Shown here: one piece after another, positions 22,591-33,322 of the stretch
Numbering within the stretch: the stretch's first letter is position 1
Layout: every line of letters begins with the position of its first letter
NCBI GenBank assembly: GCA_026168455.1
Contig: CM047426.1
Span: 47,873,589 to 47,937,588, forward strand
From: Theocolax elegans
Lineage: Eukaryota > Arthropoda > Insecta > Hymenoptera > Cerocephalidae
Reading direction: 5' to 3'
DNA: 64,000 nt
Position numbers and translations under genes: made by a program
Notes under the pieces: model-generated
Databases searched by the model: none
What the model was told of the DNA's origin: nothing
What the model saw: the letters and a program-made list of their open reading frames with translations, nothing else

Positions 22591-23653
22591 TGTAACGGTA
22601 AGGTATTGTTTACCTTACCGATTGACGTCTCGTAATAATCACATCGGCTCGGGTCGACGAGATTCGGCTCGTCTCGGTTCGTCGTGGCTACACGGGCGAG
22701 ATCGACTTCACACGCGCACCAGGTTAGAGAGGTGAGGGAGAGATTCGCGCGCGTTGACAAGAGGTATAGCCGCCTTGTTACGCGACAGGTATAATTCCCC
22801 CGCATCCAGTGTTCAGCTTCACCGTGCTGTGTTTTGCCGTGCGTTTCGTGTGTGCGTTTCGACTGCAGGCCGATCCTGCATTTGCAGTGAGTGGTGCAGC
22901 ACCGTGCATCGACCTGCAGCCACACAACCTCGGTGCACGGGCGAACTGACAATCCGTCCTACACCGCAGCGAGAGTTAAAGAGAGAGAGAGAGAGGGTGG
23001 GGAGGGGGAGAGGAGAGAGAGGGAGGGGTGGGGTGAGAGAGAGGGAGGGGGAGAGGGAGAGAGAGAGAGCGACCGATTGCCTGGTCGTTTTTTATCACCG
23101 ACAACAGTAACTTATGAAGTAAGTGGTATCACTTCACGCGATTGTGTTTTATTCGCAATTAATTGATAATATAATTGCGTTATACCAGTCCCGTTGAGTG
23201 AATATATTATTTTAGTTCGCGATATCCCCCCCCCCTTTCTCTACAAGTCGGCCGTTTACCCACTTGTAATAATAGCGTAAACCTTGGCGACGATTAGAGA
23301 TTTTGTTTATTATTTATCTTTTATTTACAATTCAATAAATTCAATTTATTATTACATTTCAATCCGGTGTTCGAAGAATTGAATTTTAACCCCCGTACGA
23401 TTCCTTCCGTAATCCTAAGAACTCGTATATTTCTGATTGACAAGTGCTCGCCGCGATATCCCTGTTTCGCGGTCAATTTCAGATTTTATTTTTACCTGGT
23501 TGTTATTTGAAACAGTAACTCGGTTTCAGACTAACACTTAACAGATTTAGTAGAGCGGACAGAATACGTTTATTTAAATACGGTAAATTAAACCGTACCG
23601 CTGAGCAGCCGCTATATTAAAATAAACATCCGTGCGGCAACCAAACTGTTACA
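22591..23653 (+). mobile_element. Gypsy LTR, copy 2, complete (1063 bp)
   Basis: Runs from TGTAACGG to CTGTTACA, so the ends form the short inverted repeat TGTAAC/GTTACA typical of LTRs. It is preceded by the polypurine tract and followed by the inverted-repeat element beginning CTTAAAATTTGG. No copy of the LTR is found 5' of gag in this window. Confidence 0.9.
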
Positions 23654-24810
23654 CTTAAAATTTGGTATTAAAAAGTAGATAAATTCTTATTAAGAAGTTG
23701 TTTAAATTGAAAGCACTGAAATGAAGCGGAATAATCGACAAATATTTCGTACCAAATGATTGTATGATTTTAGTTTAAAAGAATAAATAAAAGACACTTC
23801 CTTGATCAAAGTTTGAAATATAGAAATAATTTTTTATTTTAGACAATAGATACAATTTCTTTTTATTTGAATACCAATTACCTTTTAGAATATTTACTTT
23901 ATAGAAAATGAATGTAAGTTTCTGTCGAATCAATTCTATAATAATATTTAAATATAAGTATTTATTTTTATTTAATTTATTATTAAATAGAGTTTCGGGT
24001 AAATTATTAAGTTGACTGATTAAAGCAATCGTTATTACTATTCGAACTATAAATTCACGAGTATAAAATGCAATGAAAATAAGTATTTGTACAAATATTG
24101 ATACAAGGTAATAATTGTGCAGATTATTACCAATAACTTCAATATATATTATTACTCACAATTGTTGCAAAGAAAAATTGTGATTATATTCAACAAACTA
24201 CAATAAAAAATTTACTAATCATAAATTAATATCATGTCTTTAATTAGACAATATTTAATCACTTAGAAATGTTTACGAAATAAGTTTTAGTTGCACATAA
24301 GTTATATTATGAATTTTTAATTCTAGATTCAAAACCGTTAGCACACATAAGTAAACAGATTGCAAATAAGTACTACACACTTATCATATAAATTTTACTA
24401 AAATTTTACATATGAAGTTATATTATTTTATTTATTTTAATTTTACATACATTGAAATTTAATTGATTATATAACCTTATGACTGCTATGTCACAAAAAA
24501 AATATTGGTAAATAAAATTTAAAATATCTATTTATTATTATGTAGCGCAAAATACTTGACGATTTTATTTTGATTTCAGTACTTTCAATTGCAGTAACTT
24601 TTTGCAAATACTGTGATCATGGTTTGATTTTATTCTTAATAATTAAAGTAAAACATTAGATTTATGATGTGGTACAAAATACTTGTCGATTATTCCGCAT
24701 CATTTCAGTGCTTTCTATTCAAACAACTTCTTAACCGATTCACTGGTATTGTATCATATATGTACAAATTATTTTCGTCCGAATACTGGTAATGTATCAT
24801 ATGTACAAAT
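23654..24810. mobile_element. Long-TIR element, truncated first copy
   Basis: Near-identical to 26424-27580. Outer sequence (about 23654-23765) recurs inverted at 24655-24733, including AAGAAGTTGTTT and GGAATAATCGACAA. The interior is very AT-rich with no coding capacity. A nested TTAA MITE starts at 24731 and is cut by the junction at 24810. Confidence 0.7.
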
Positions 24811-25249
24811 TACGTCGGTCTTCTTTCGTTCGGTTTGATCGTCCACAGCTACGGCCCAAATACTGTTAAGATCCAGGATGCTCAGGGACATGAGGAGAAA
24901 TGCCATGTCCAGTACCTCAAACCGTAATTATGGAATGATCATGGCGATGAGTACGGCCAAGAAGACGACATCGAGACCGATCTACCTACGAGGGAAGAGG
25001 AACCCGAACGCGACACGGTTCCTGCGAGCGAAGACGCCTCACGTGTCGAGACGCAAGCAAGCGTCGTTCCACGCGAGGAACGAGTTAATGCGAATGCCGT
25101 GCCCCCCGTTTAAACGAAGTAAAGGTAGGCCGCGTAAAAACGCGAGAGTCGTCGCCAGACCGCGGGATCAGTTGACGACAATTCCGACCGTTAGCCACCG
25201 CGGACTAGCCAAACGAGGTAGAGGCAGACCACGACGGAACTGTAGCTAG
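24811..25249 (+). pseudogene. Gypsy pol tail with AT-hooks, copy 3
   Basis: Only the end of integrase and the basic tail are present. An extra T near 25110 shifts the frame just before the first AT-hook compared with copies 1 and 2. Ends at TAG 25247-25249. Confidence 0.75.
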
Positions 25250-25360
25250 TGTCCGGATTTTTGGGCCAGTTTTCTTTTGTACCTGTATAGCCACTTTTCA
25301 TACCATATTCGTCAGGGATACAGAAACCACATCACGGGTATGTGGAATCGGGAAGGAGGG

Positions 25361-26423
25361 TGTAACGGTAAGGTATTGTTTACCTTACCGATTGACGTCT
25401 CGTAATAATCACATCGGCTCGGGTCGACGAGATTCGGCTCGTCTCGGTTCGTCGTGGCTACACGGGCGAGATCGACTTCACACGCGCACCAGGTTAGAGA
25501 GGTGAGGGAGAGATTCGCGCGCGTTGACAAGAGGTATAGCCGCCTTGTTACGCGACAGGTATAATTCCCCCGCATCCAGTGTTCAGCTTCACCGTGCTGT
25601 GTTTTGCCGTGCGTTTCGTGTGTGCGTTTCGACTGCAGGCCGATCCTGCATTTGCAGTGAGTGGTGCAGCACCGTGCATCGACCTGCAGCCACACAACCT
25701 CGGTGCACGGGCGAACTGACAATCCGTCCTACACCGCAGCGAGAGTTAAAGAGAGAGAGAGAGAGGGTGGGGAGGGGGAGAGGGAGAGAGAGGGAGGGGT
25801 GGGGTGAGAGAGAGGGAGGGGGAGAGGGAGAGAGAGAGAGCGACCGATTGCCTGGTCGTTTTTTATCACCGACAACAGTAACTTATGAAGTAAGTGGTAT
25901 CACTTCACGCGATTGTGTTTTATTCGCAATTAATTGATAATATAATTGCGTTATACCAGTCCCGTTGAGTGAATATATTATTTTAGTTCGCGATATCCCC
26001 CCCCCCTTTCTCTACAAGTCGGCCGTTACCCACTTGTAATAATAGCGTAAACCTTGGCGACGATTAGAGATTTTGTTTATTATTTATCTTTTATTTACAA
26101 TTCAATAAATTCAATTTATTATTACATTTCAATCCGGTGTTCGAAGAATTGAATTTTAACCCCCGTACGATTCCTTCCGTAATCCTAAGAACTCGTATAT
26201 TTCTGATTGACAAGTGCTCGCCGCGATATCCCTGTTTCGCGGTCAATTTCAGATTTTATTTTTACCTGGTTGTTATTTGAAACAGTAACTCGGTTTCAGA
26301 CTAACACTTAACAGATTTAGTAGAGCGGACAGAATACGTTTATTTAAATACGGTAAATTAAACCGTACCGCTGAGCAGCCGCTATATTAAAATAAACATC
26401 CGTGCGGCAACCAAACTGTTACA
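25361..26423 (+). mobile_element. Gypsy LTR, copy 3, complete
   Basis: Same 1063 bp, TGTAACGG to CTGTTACA, with polypurine tract before it and the same flank after it as copy 2. It is therefore a duplicate of the same 3' LTR together with its flank, not a partner 5' LTR. Confidence 0.9.
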
Positions 26424-27864
26424 CTTAAAATTTGGTATTAAAAAGTAGATAAATTCTTATTAAGAAGTTGTTTAAATTGAAAGCACTGAAATGAAGCGGA
26501 ATAATCGACAAATATTTCGTACCAAATGATTGTATGATTTTAGTTTAAAAGAATAAATAAAAGACACTTCCTTGATCAAAGTTTGAAATATAGAAATAAT
26601 TTTTTATTTTAGACAATAGATACAATTTCTTTTTATTTGAATACCAATTACCTTTTAGAATATTTACTTTATAGAAAATGAATGTAAGTTTCTGTCGAAT
26701 CAATTCTATAATAATATTTAAATATAAGTATTTATTTTTATTTAATTTATTATTAAATAGAGTTTCGGGTAAATTATTAAGTTGACTGATTAAAGCAATC
26801 GTTATTACTATTCGAACTATAAATTCACGAGTATAAAATGCAATGAAAATAAGTATTTGTACAAATATTGATACAAGGTAATAATTGTGCAGATTATTAC
26901 CAATAACTTCAATATATATTATTACTCACAATTGTTGCAAAGAAAAATTGTGATTATATTCAACAAACTACAATAATAAAATTTACTAATCATAAATTAA
27001 TATCATGTCTTTAATTAGACAATATTTAATCACTTAGAAATGTTTACGAAATAAGTTTTAGTTGCACATAAGTTATATTATGAATTTTTAATTCTAGATT
27101 CAAAACCGTTAGCACACATAAGTAAACAGATTGCAAATAAGTACTACACACTTATCATATAAATTTTACTAAAATTTTACATATGAAGTTATATTATTTT
27201 ATTTATTTTAATTTTACATACATTGAAATTTAATTGATTATATAACCTTATGACTGCTATGTCACAAAAAAAAATATTGGTAAATAAAATTTAAAATATC
27301 TATTTATTATTATGTAGCGCAAAATACTTGACGATTTTATTTTGATTTCAGTACTTTCAATTGCAGTAACTTTTTGCAAATACTGTGATCATGGTTTGAT
27401 TTTATTCTTAATAATTAAAGTAAAACATTAGATTTATGATGTGGTACAAAATACTTGTCGATTATTCCGCATCATTTCAGTGCTTTCTATTCAAACAACT
27501 TCTTAACCGATTCACTGGTATTGTATCATATATGTACAAATTATTTTCGTCCGAATACTGGTAATGTATCATATATGTACAAATTAGATTTTTGTCTGAT
27601 TTTGACAGCGGTTTGAATCCAAACTTTGTATAATAGGGTTTTTAGGTATGCTGAATCAGATTCTGAGGTTAGATTTGGAAAAATCAAAATGGCTGTTTCA
27701 GAATGGCTACCCCTAAAGGTGCGTATGTGAAATAATGGATATATTGTAAAGATGTAAGGGCGTAGAAAAAAATGGTCTACCAGTTTCGGGACGAAAGCTA
27801 AAAAAAGCCGTACCAGTGAATCGGTTAATAACAATTTATCTACTTTTTAATACCAAATTTTAAG
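26424..27864. mobile_element. Long-TIR non-autonomous element with nested MITE
   Basis: Outer inverted repeat: CTTAAAATTTGGTATTAAAA at 26424 pairs with its complement ending at 27864, and the pairing continues inward about 110 bp on each side once the nested insertion at 27503-27828 is removed. The interior (26540-27400) is AT-rich with no open frame over 60 codons that I recognise. Removing the insert restores one TTAA in the right arm, matching the TTAA in the left arm. The superfamily is unknown; it is probably a MITE-like derivative. Confidence 0.75.
27503..27828. mobile_element. TTAA MITE nested in the long-TIR element
   Basis: Bounded by TTAA (27503-27506 and 27825-27828) and the 14 bp inverted terminus CCGATTCACTGGTA. 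It is about 320 bp long. Inside the left part, a unit of about 35 bp (CTGGTA..TGTATCATATATG) occurs twice. TTAA duplication and size suggest a piggyBac-mobilised MITE. The minus-strand open frame across it is not considered coding. Confidence 0.8.
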
Positions 27865-27872
27865 TTATTGAA

Positions 27873-27915
27873 AACACACACGCACACACGCACACGCACA
27901 CGCACACACACATAC
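27873..27915. repeat. (CA)n-type microsatellite
   Basis: Alternating ACAC/ACGC units, directly at the 3' side of the minus-strand LINE. Confidence 0.9.
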
Positions 27916-27938
27916 AAGGTTGTCCGCAACGGGAAAAT

Positions 27939-28830
27939 GCCGGACGATAGCATATATTCTGTGACTGTATTAGTCTTTCCTTACGACAACATTGCACCGT
28001 CTAGCTGACAGTATTTAATTGCCCTTGTTCCTCCGTCATTCGACTTTGGCAACTTCTCGGGATCCAAGTAGGTTTGGTCTAAATCGTTCCAAGCGCTTCG
28101 AATTCGATTCGACATTTCGAGAACCTATCGAGTTACGAAAGTCGTCAAGAGTCGCCTTTGGGATCGATCAACCGCGAAAGTGGCCACCTAAGTCAGTGTA
28201 CCGAAACTCCTTACGACAACCACCGCCTTGTGACGGCTAGCCTTAGAGCCATAATCCTCGTTGTGGATGCGGCGGAGTTTAGCTTCCCGCCGTCTTCCGC
28301 TTTCGAACATAAGCGGCATCCGGGTCCATTTCGCTTTATCCGTCAAGCCTGCTTACAATCACATGCCACGCAGAGTCCAACCCTCCTGGGTGTCCAACCC
28401 TCGCCGGACGATAGCAGTATTCTATGACTGTCCTAGAGTCTTTCCTTAGGGCAATATCACCGCATCGATCCGCAGTATTTGCTGCCCTGGAGGCCCTCGT
28501 CATCTAAGCTTCACAGTTGGTCGGTTTCCCTTGTCGGCGGTGGTGCCTAAAGCTTGCCCGATGCGTTCGAAAAGTGAAACTCTCTGAGAGCCTCCTATGG
28601 CATCGATTAACCCCGATGAGAGGCCACTTAGGAAGTGTACCGAAGCTCTTTACGATAGCACGCCGCCTTACGACGGTTTGCCTTAAGCCGTAATCCTCGG
28701 TAGGGATGTGGCGGTGTTTAGCTCACCGCCGTCTTCCGCTTTCGAACATAAGCGGCATCCGGGTCAACTTCGCTTCACCCGTCAAGCCTGCTTGCAACCA
28801 CATACCCCGCAGAGTCCAACCCAATACAGG
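27939..28830. repeat. Tandem repeat in the LINE 3' region
   Basis: Two diverged units of about 460 bp. The first starts at GCCGGACGATAGCA (27939), the second at the same motif (28403). Both contain CCGCCGTCTTCCGCTTTCG (about 28290 and 28728) and AAGCGGCATCCGGGTC. Unusually GC-rich for this window. Confidence 0.75.
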
Positions 28831-29157
28831 GGACACGCTGGCGTTTCACTTTCGACTCAGAGGTATGCCAACGTGGGGCTCGGTTCCCAGTCCCTGCGTA
28901 CCATAGTAAAGTCATATTGGTCCAACTGTCGACATGCCGAAGCACATCTCCCTATTACTCCCCGGATCCCCGGGGAGGTTTTGCGGTAGGTGGCCTAGCG
29001 TTCGAATGAATGCAATTTGTAGGAGAAATTCCTTTGCATCCCGTGATGTGTCTGAACCCTCTGTTCTCGTCGTTCACACGAGGCCGTTCAAAGTCAAGGG
29101 TTCTGACAATTCCCTTAATCGGGTTCGAACAGGCGATCCCGGCTTTGGGGATGTCTT

Positions 29158-32100
29158 TCAAGCTCGATGTACAGACTGGAGATCCTGGTGAGACAGTCTA
29201 ACCAGCTTCACTGTACACGGCTTTACACTGGATTGCCAGGGAAGTGGCCTCTTTCTAGAAACACTTATACTTTCCCTTTCATTCCAATTTGGTGTTAGTG
29301 GACTAACGTCGCAATCATCGCTGTCACCGTCCTCAGAGTTCCGATCTGAGGGGATAACGAATTCTCGGGCGAATTTGTTAAACGCCCGATAGATCTCTAT
29401 GCGGTCAACCAACACCGAAGGGTCACATGGACACGAGTGGCCATACCTGTGAACCACATCGATGAGTGGTTGTCTGCTCTTCGCTACACGGGGACAGTCA
29501 AAGAGTATATGGTTAGAAGTTTGCTCGAGACCACAGTTACATCTCGGGTCTTCGCTTTTCCCGAAACGGTACAGGTAAGACTTAAAAGACCCGTGTCCCG
29601 TGAGGAACTGTGATGTGTAGTGGTTCGGCCGTAACCAACTCTTTCTAGTCCTGTCATGTACAGAGCGGATGAACTTGCGCGTGGTCGACCCCTTTCCTGT
29701 AGAATCCCATCACTTCTGCCACTCGTTCAAAAGTTCATTATGAACTTTTCTTTTGGCTTCAGAGATGTCGCTTTTTTAAAGTTCTACTCTCGGGGTCTAT
29801 TTCGATACGCACATCGTTCACGAGGACGGATCTGCCCCGCCTGATGTGGTAATGAGCTACTCTTTCCTTCAACACTAGGTCGATGGGCAGGACAGCAGAG
29901 ATCACCTGAAGTGCCTCATGGGATACGGTGTTGTACGCTTTTGAAAGCCAGATCAGAGTCCGCCTTTGCAAAGATGCAAGCTTCTTCTTACCGGCAGTAT
30001 CCATACCGTTCCACCACCCAGCAGCTGCATACGCAACTATGGGGGTAAATAGGCACTTGTACACCAGGCTGAGGGATCTGTTTTTCATCCCCCAATTCGC
30101 GCCAGAGATCTGTGATAGGCGACCAAGAAGGTCGTACTACTTAGATTCGATGATTTGGATGTGCTTCTTCACTCCGAACCTTTCCTGAAAGGTTACACCA
30201 AGGTACTTCATATCCTTAAGCATTTTGATCGTTTGCCCCTTTAGTTGAACTTTTGGGGGTTTACAAGCATCGAGTCGTCCTTTCAATAGTATCATTCCCG
30301 ATTTCGGGATCGATATGTCCAGTTTATGTTGTTCGCACCAGGTTTCGACAATATCCGTCATTCTTTGTCCATGTTCTTGGAGCTTCGTTCGGGTTTCGCC
30401 TTCGACTAAGGTGATTATGTTGTCAGCGTACGCTATTGCGTTAAACCCGTTGTTATGAAGCTCCCTGAATAAGGTGTCATAATCAAGATTCCATCCAGTT
30501 GGGTCGAAAATCGATCTCTGGGGGCATCCTTTGGTCACTTTCTTCCTGGACTCTTCGAAGTTTGCTTTAATGCAAACCTCCCTGTCCTGCAGATAGTTTG
30601 ACAACAAATTGAACAGACTTGCTGGGCAATTTCGACTCTTGAGCTCACTGAGGAGACTCGGCCACCACAAGTTGTTGAATGCCCCTGAGATGTCTAGGGG
30701 GAACGCCATCACATATGTACTTTCGCTGCATTGGACTAGTTGCCTGAGCATCATGATGGCATCCTTCGTCGACAATCCGGATTTGAATCCGAATTGATCT
30801 TCGGATGTTTGGATACCTTTAGGCCCTGGCTCGTTCTGTTGCTGTTCTTTCAGCCTTTTTATAATGAGGCGTTCAAGGGTTTTACCCATGACGCTGAACA
30901 GGCAAATCGGTCTATAAGACTTCATTTCCTGCTCATCTCTGTCAGGCGATTTAAGTATAGTGATCAGCATTCCTTCCTTCCATCTCTTGGGAAAGATACC
31001 ATACCACAAACAGGCATTGAACAGTTTGTCGATCTCGTCTAGCAATGGAGTTGACTTTTTGAGCACTTCTACTTCCACTCTGTCCGTGCCTGGACTCTTC
31101 CCGTTCTTGTTCTCATAGATTGCTTGAACTATTTCAAACCGGGTGAAGGGAGGTGTCTCCTGGGAGTCCAGCCCTCCGAGACAGGCTCTACGTTTTTCAA
31201 CGTGAAAGTCCGTCTCCTTCGATATTTCATCGTCTGGCACTAGAGTGTTTAGTAGAGCGTCACAGGTCTCTTTCCAAGTCGTTGTGGATCCTTTAGCTCC
31301 TGTTACAGTGTTGAGAGCCTTCATCATTCGTACTTTGCCTGAAGCGAGCCTGTATGGAAGACTCCATACGTCTTTCTTGCTTTCCCGGCTGACGAACTGT
31401 TTCCAGCTCTCCTTCTTGGATCTCGTAATTTCGGACTTGTATTTGATCTTTGCTTTCCGCATGAGGGAAAGCGTGTTCTTGAGCTTTCGTTGTTTCATGA
31501 TCTCAGTCGTCCCGCTTCCTATGCTCTGGGTTAGCCATCTGCGTTCTAAACGCTTGACTTTACCTTTGAGATGTGTCAGTCTCGGACTCCACCATGGGGA
31601 TGATTTGGAAAATCTCCTCTTCATGGAGATCGCCTTCTTACAAGCCTTTATGATCGCCTCTTCTAACGCATCGACGTATTTGTCAACGTCGTCTTCAGAG
31701 TTGATCGGCATGTCCGAGAGGCGCGACTTTTCGACCTTGAGAGCTTCTTGAAAGGCTTCCTAATCTGCCTTTTGGGTATTGAACCATGGTTCTAGTACAC
31801 TTGTCGGCGTACGGGCTGCCTTTCGAAGTCGACAACGATGTGGATTGGTCTATGATCGCTCGTTGACCAATCTTCGACTGACCATCCCGTGACGAAAGGT
31901 TTGAGGCTCTTGGTCGCCAGCGTTACGTCGATGAAGGTTTTACCTCTCTAACTCACGCAGGTGGCCGGTTGCCCCTCTCGATTCATCACAGTCAGGTCAT
32001 GCTCAAGAACAAAGTCCTCCAGAACTCGACCCCTGCCTGGCACCTGTAATTGTACCAAAGCTAAGTCCAATCCCTGTTAGCGTGCCTTTTGGCGCATAGG

Positions 32101-32389
32101 GTTCCTGGACTAGAGCGAGGCCAATCCCTGTTCTGGCCATTCAAATTCGAGTTTCGTCTGTGACGGCCCTCGATCTACCTATGTTCAGTTGGAGTATTCT
32201 CACCTTCAGTCCCGCCTTCGAGTTTGGTGGCTCTTGGGCGCTTCCGTCAGTTTTGAATACTCCATCGGTACCGTGAGAGGGCTGGCCGGCCGGTTCCGCC
32301 TTGGCGCGTTCGATGCGTGAACCTTCGGCTGTGCCTCGTCTCTTTCGATTCATGGCCCTCGCCTTCTTCACCTTAGTGGAAGGGGGCAT
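29158..32389 (-). pseudogene. LINE ORF2: endonuclease, reverse transcriptase, zinc knuckle
   Basis: Would nick target DNA and reverse-transcribe the element RNA. Reading from 32389: a basic leader, then an APE-type endonuclease start (VRILQLNIGRS), VQEPY (about 32090), FIDVTLAT and STSDHRPIHI (31820-31930). The part between VQEPY and FIDVTLAT is too short, so about 70 residues of the endonuclease are missing. From 31711 the RT is open for 524 codons (GKSPGTDRVEVEVL, FSVMGKTLERLI, AFPLDISGAFNNLWWP). The catalytic box reads YADN, not YADD. An in-frame TAG at 30137-30139 follows, then 29759-30088, a frameshift near 29750, and the end with CNCGLEQTSNHILFDC (29490-29540). Non-functional. Total length fits R1 ORF2. 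Confidence 0.85.
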
Positions 32390-32949
32390 TGTCTTGTTTG
32401 AGAAGTGCTTTTGGCAATTTCGACCTAGAGCAAGTTTATGTATATAAAAGTGTAAAAATTTTTATCGCAAAAAACGCAAAACAGATGAAGTTGAATAAAC
32501 GGAGCAACTTAGAGAGAGAACCTACAAGAGAGATATACACGACGACTATATCGAAGGGACAAGACTTACTTATGGACTAAGACTTTTCCGTTCCCTACTA
32601 TTTACATATTTACAATATTTACATGCATGGTTATCCTCATGCTTTACGTGATTGATTCAATTTGCAATAATCTTAATCTTGTATGTGCGGTTTATATCAT
32701 TGGCGTGGTCTCCGGCTGTTTTGCCTTTGATTGATTGATATGAGCTCCACGCCTCAAACAGTGCACTTTCGAATCATTTTGGATTCATACAGATTAATTT
32801 AATTTAATTTGTATGTACAAGGCATATGGCCGATCTCTCTACGCATCCGGGTTTCAACTTGATTAGTTGAACTCCGGCTCAAGATATTTACATGGCATCT
32901 GGCCAATCTGTTTGCGCACCCGGGGCACTTGCTTGATTAGCCGTGCCCC
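32390..32949. other. Unassigned sequence with a short tandem repeat
   Basis: No gene recognised. At 32821-32892 and 32893-32953 a unit of about 72 bp is present twice in diverged form (GGCATATGGCCGATCT and GGCATCTGGCCAATCT, each followed by GATTAG and a CCGGC end). Confidence 0.55.
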
Positions 32950-33247
32950 GGCCAGTGTTTCTATCTCGTACCGGGAGTTCGAGTCTGCGCAGTAGAGCCG
33001 CGCTCCGATTGGTTCCTACTCCGGCGGGGAGTATGAACTTGCCTAGCGAATGAGAGGTAACGAGAACCCGAACGACGAGGGTTCAAATCACCTCATTCCC
33101 AAAATTCTTTTATAATAAATTTATTAATTTATTTTAATTGTCAATAATAATTTAATTAAGTAATGATTAATTACCTTATAATTCTAAGCTCCCCTCCAGG
33201 GGGCACAACTTAAATATAAGTTCCGATATAAAAGTTAGTACTTGTCA

Positions 33248-33322
33248 CGGTAGCCGTGACCGCTAAGTCGTATGCATTTTGCAGTAACCATGGGGTCTCG
33301 GGTTCAAATCCTGAGACACAAA
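33248..33322 (+). tRNA. tRNA-like module in the left palindrome arm
   Basis: Contains GTAGCCGTGACCGCTAAG (A-box-like), ATGGGGTCTC (like the variable arm of class II tRNAs) and CGGGTTCAAATCCTG, a perfect T-arm with B box. Closest in style to tRNA-Ser or tRNA-Leu, but the acceptor stem is not closed, so a pseudogene or SINE-type promoter. A second weaker one (GGGTTCAAATC) lies at about 33040-33105. Confidence 0.5.

Larger units (their letters stand above)
18023..23571. repeat. Step-back duplication 5: 18023-20800 repeated at 20801-23571
   Basis: Offset 2778 at the start and 2769 from about 19100 on. It copies the end of RNase H, integrase, the AT-hook tail and most of the LTR. The break lies inside the first LTR. 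Confidence 0.95.
22042..27580. repeat. Step-back duplication 6: 22042-24810 repeated at 24811-27580
   Basis: Offset 2769 bp. It covers the integrase tail, the LTR, and the inverted-repeat element after it. The junction at 24810/24811 lies inside the nested MITE. Only a few single-base differences separate the copies (an extra T near 25110; extra A's near 26976 and 27270). Confidence 0.95.
27916..32389 (-). mobile_element. R1-clade LINE retrotransposon, 5'-truncated
   Basis: Minus-strand non-LTR element: one long ORF2 (29158-32389) followed by a roughly 1.24 kb 3' region that ends at a (CA)n tract. No ORF1 is found upstream of ORF2. Endonuclease motif VQEPY, RT type and the terminal CX1CX7HX4C knuckle place it in the R1 clade (R1/TRAS/Waldo group). 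I find no 28S rDNA or telomeric repeat at its edges. Confidence 0.8.

Noticed and set aside
22591..26423. The two complete LTRs as the 5' and 3' LTRs of one short element
   Set aside because: Each is preceded by the same pol tail and polypurine tract and followed by the same 1.1 kb flank, so both are copies of one 3' LTR.
3137..27580. Tandem direct repeats as a CRISPR-like or satellite array
   Set aside because: Repeat units are kilobases long, each with different limits, and contain retrotransposon genes; no short repeat-spacer pattern.
27541..27834. Minus-strand 97-codon frame
   Set aside because: Lies across the TTAA MITE and its TIR; no domain.
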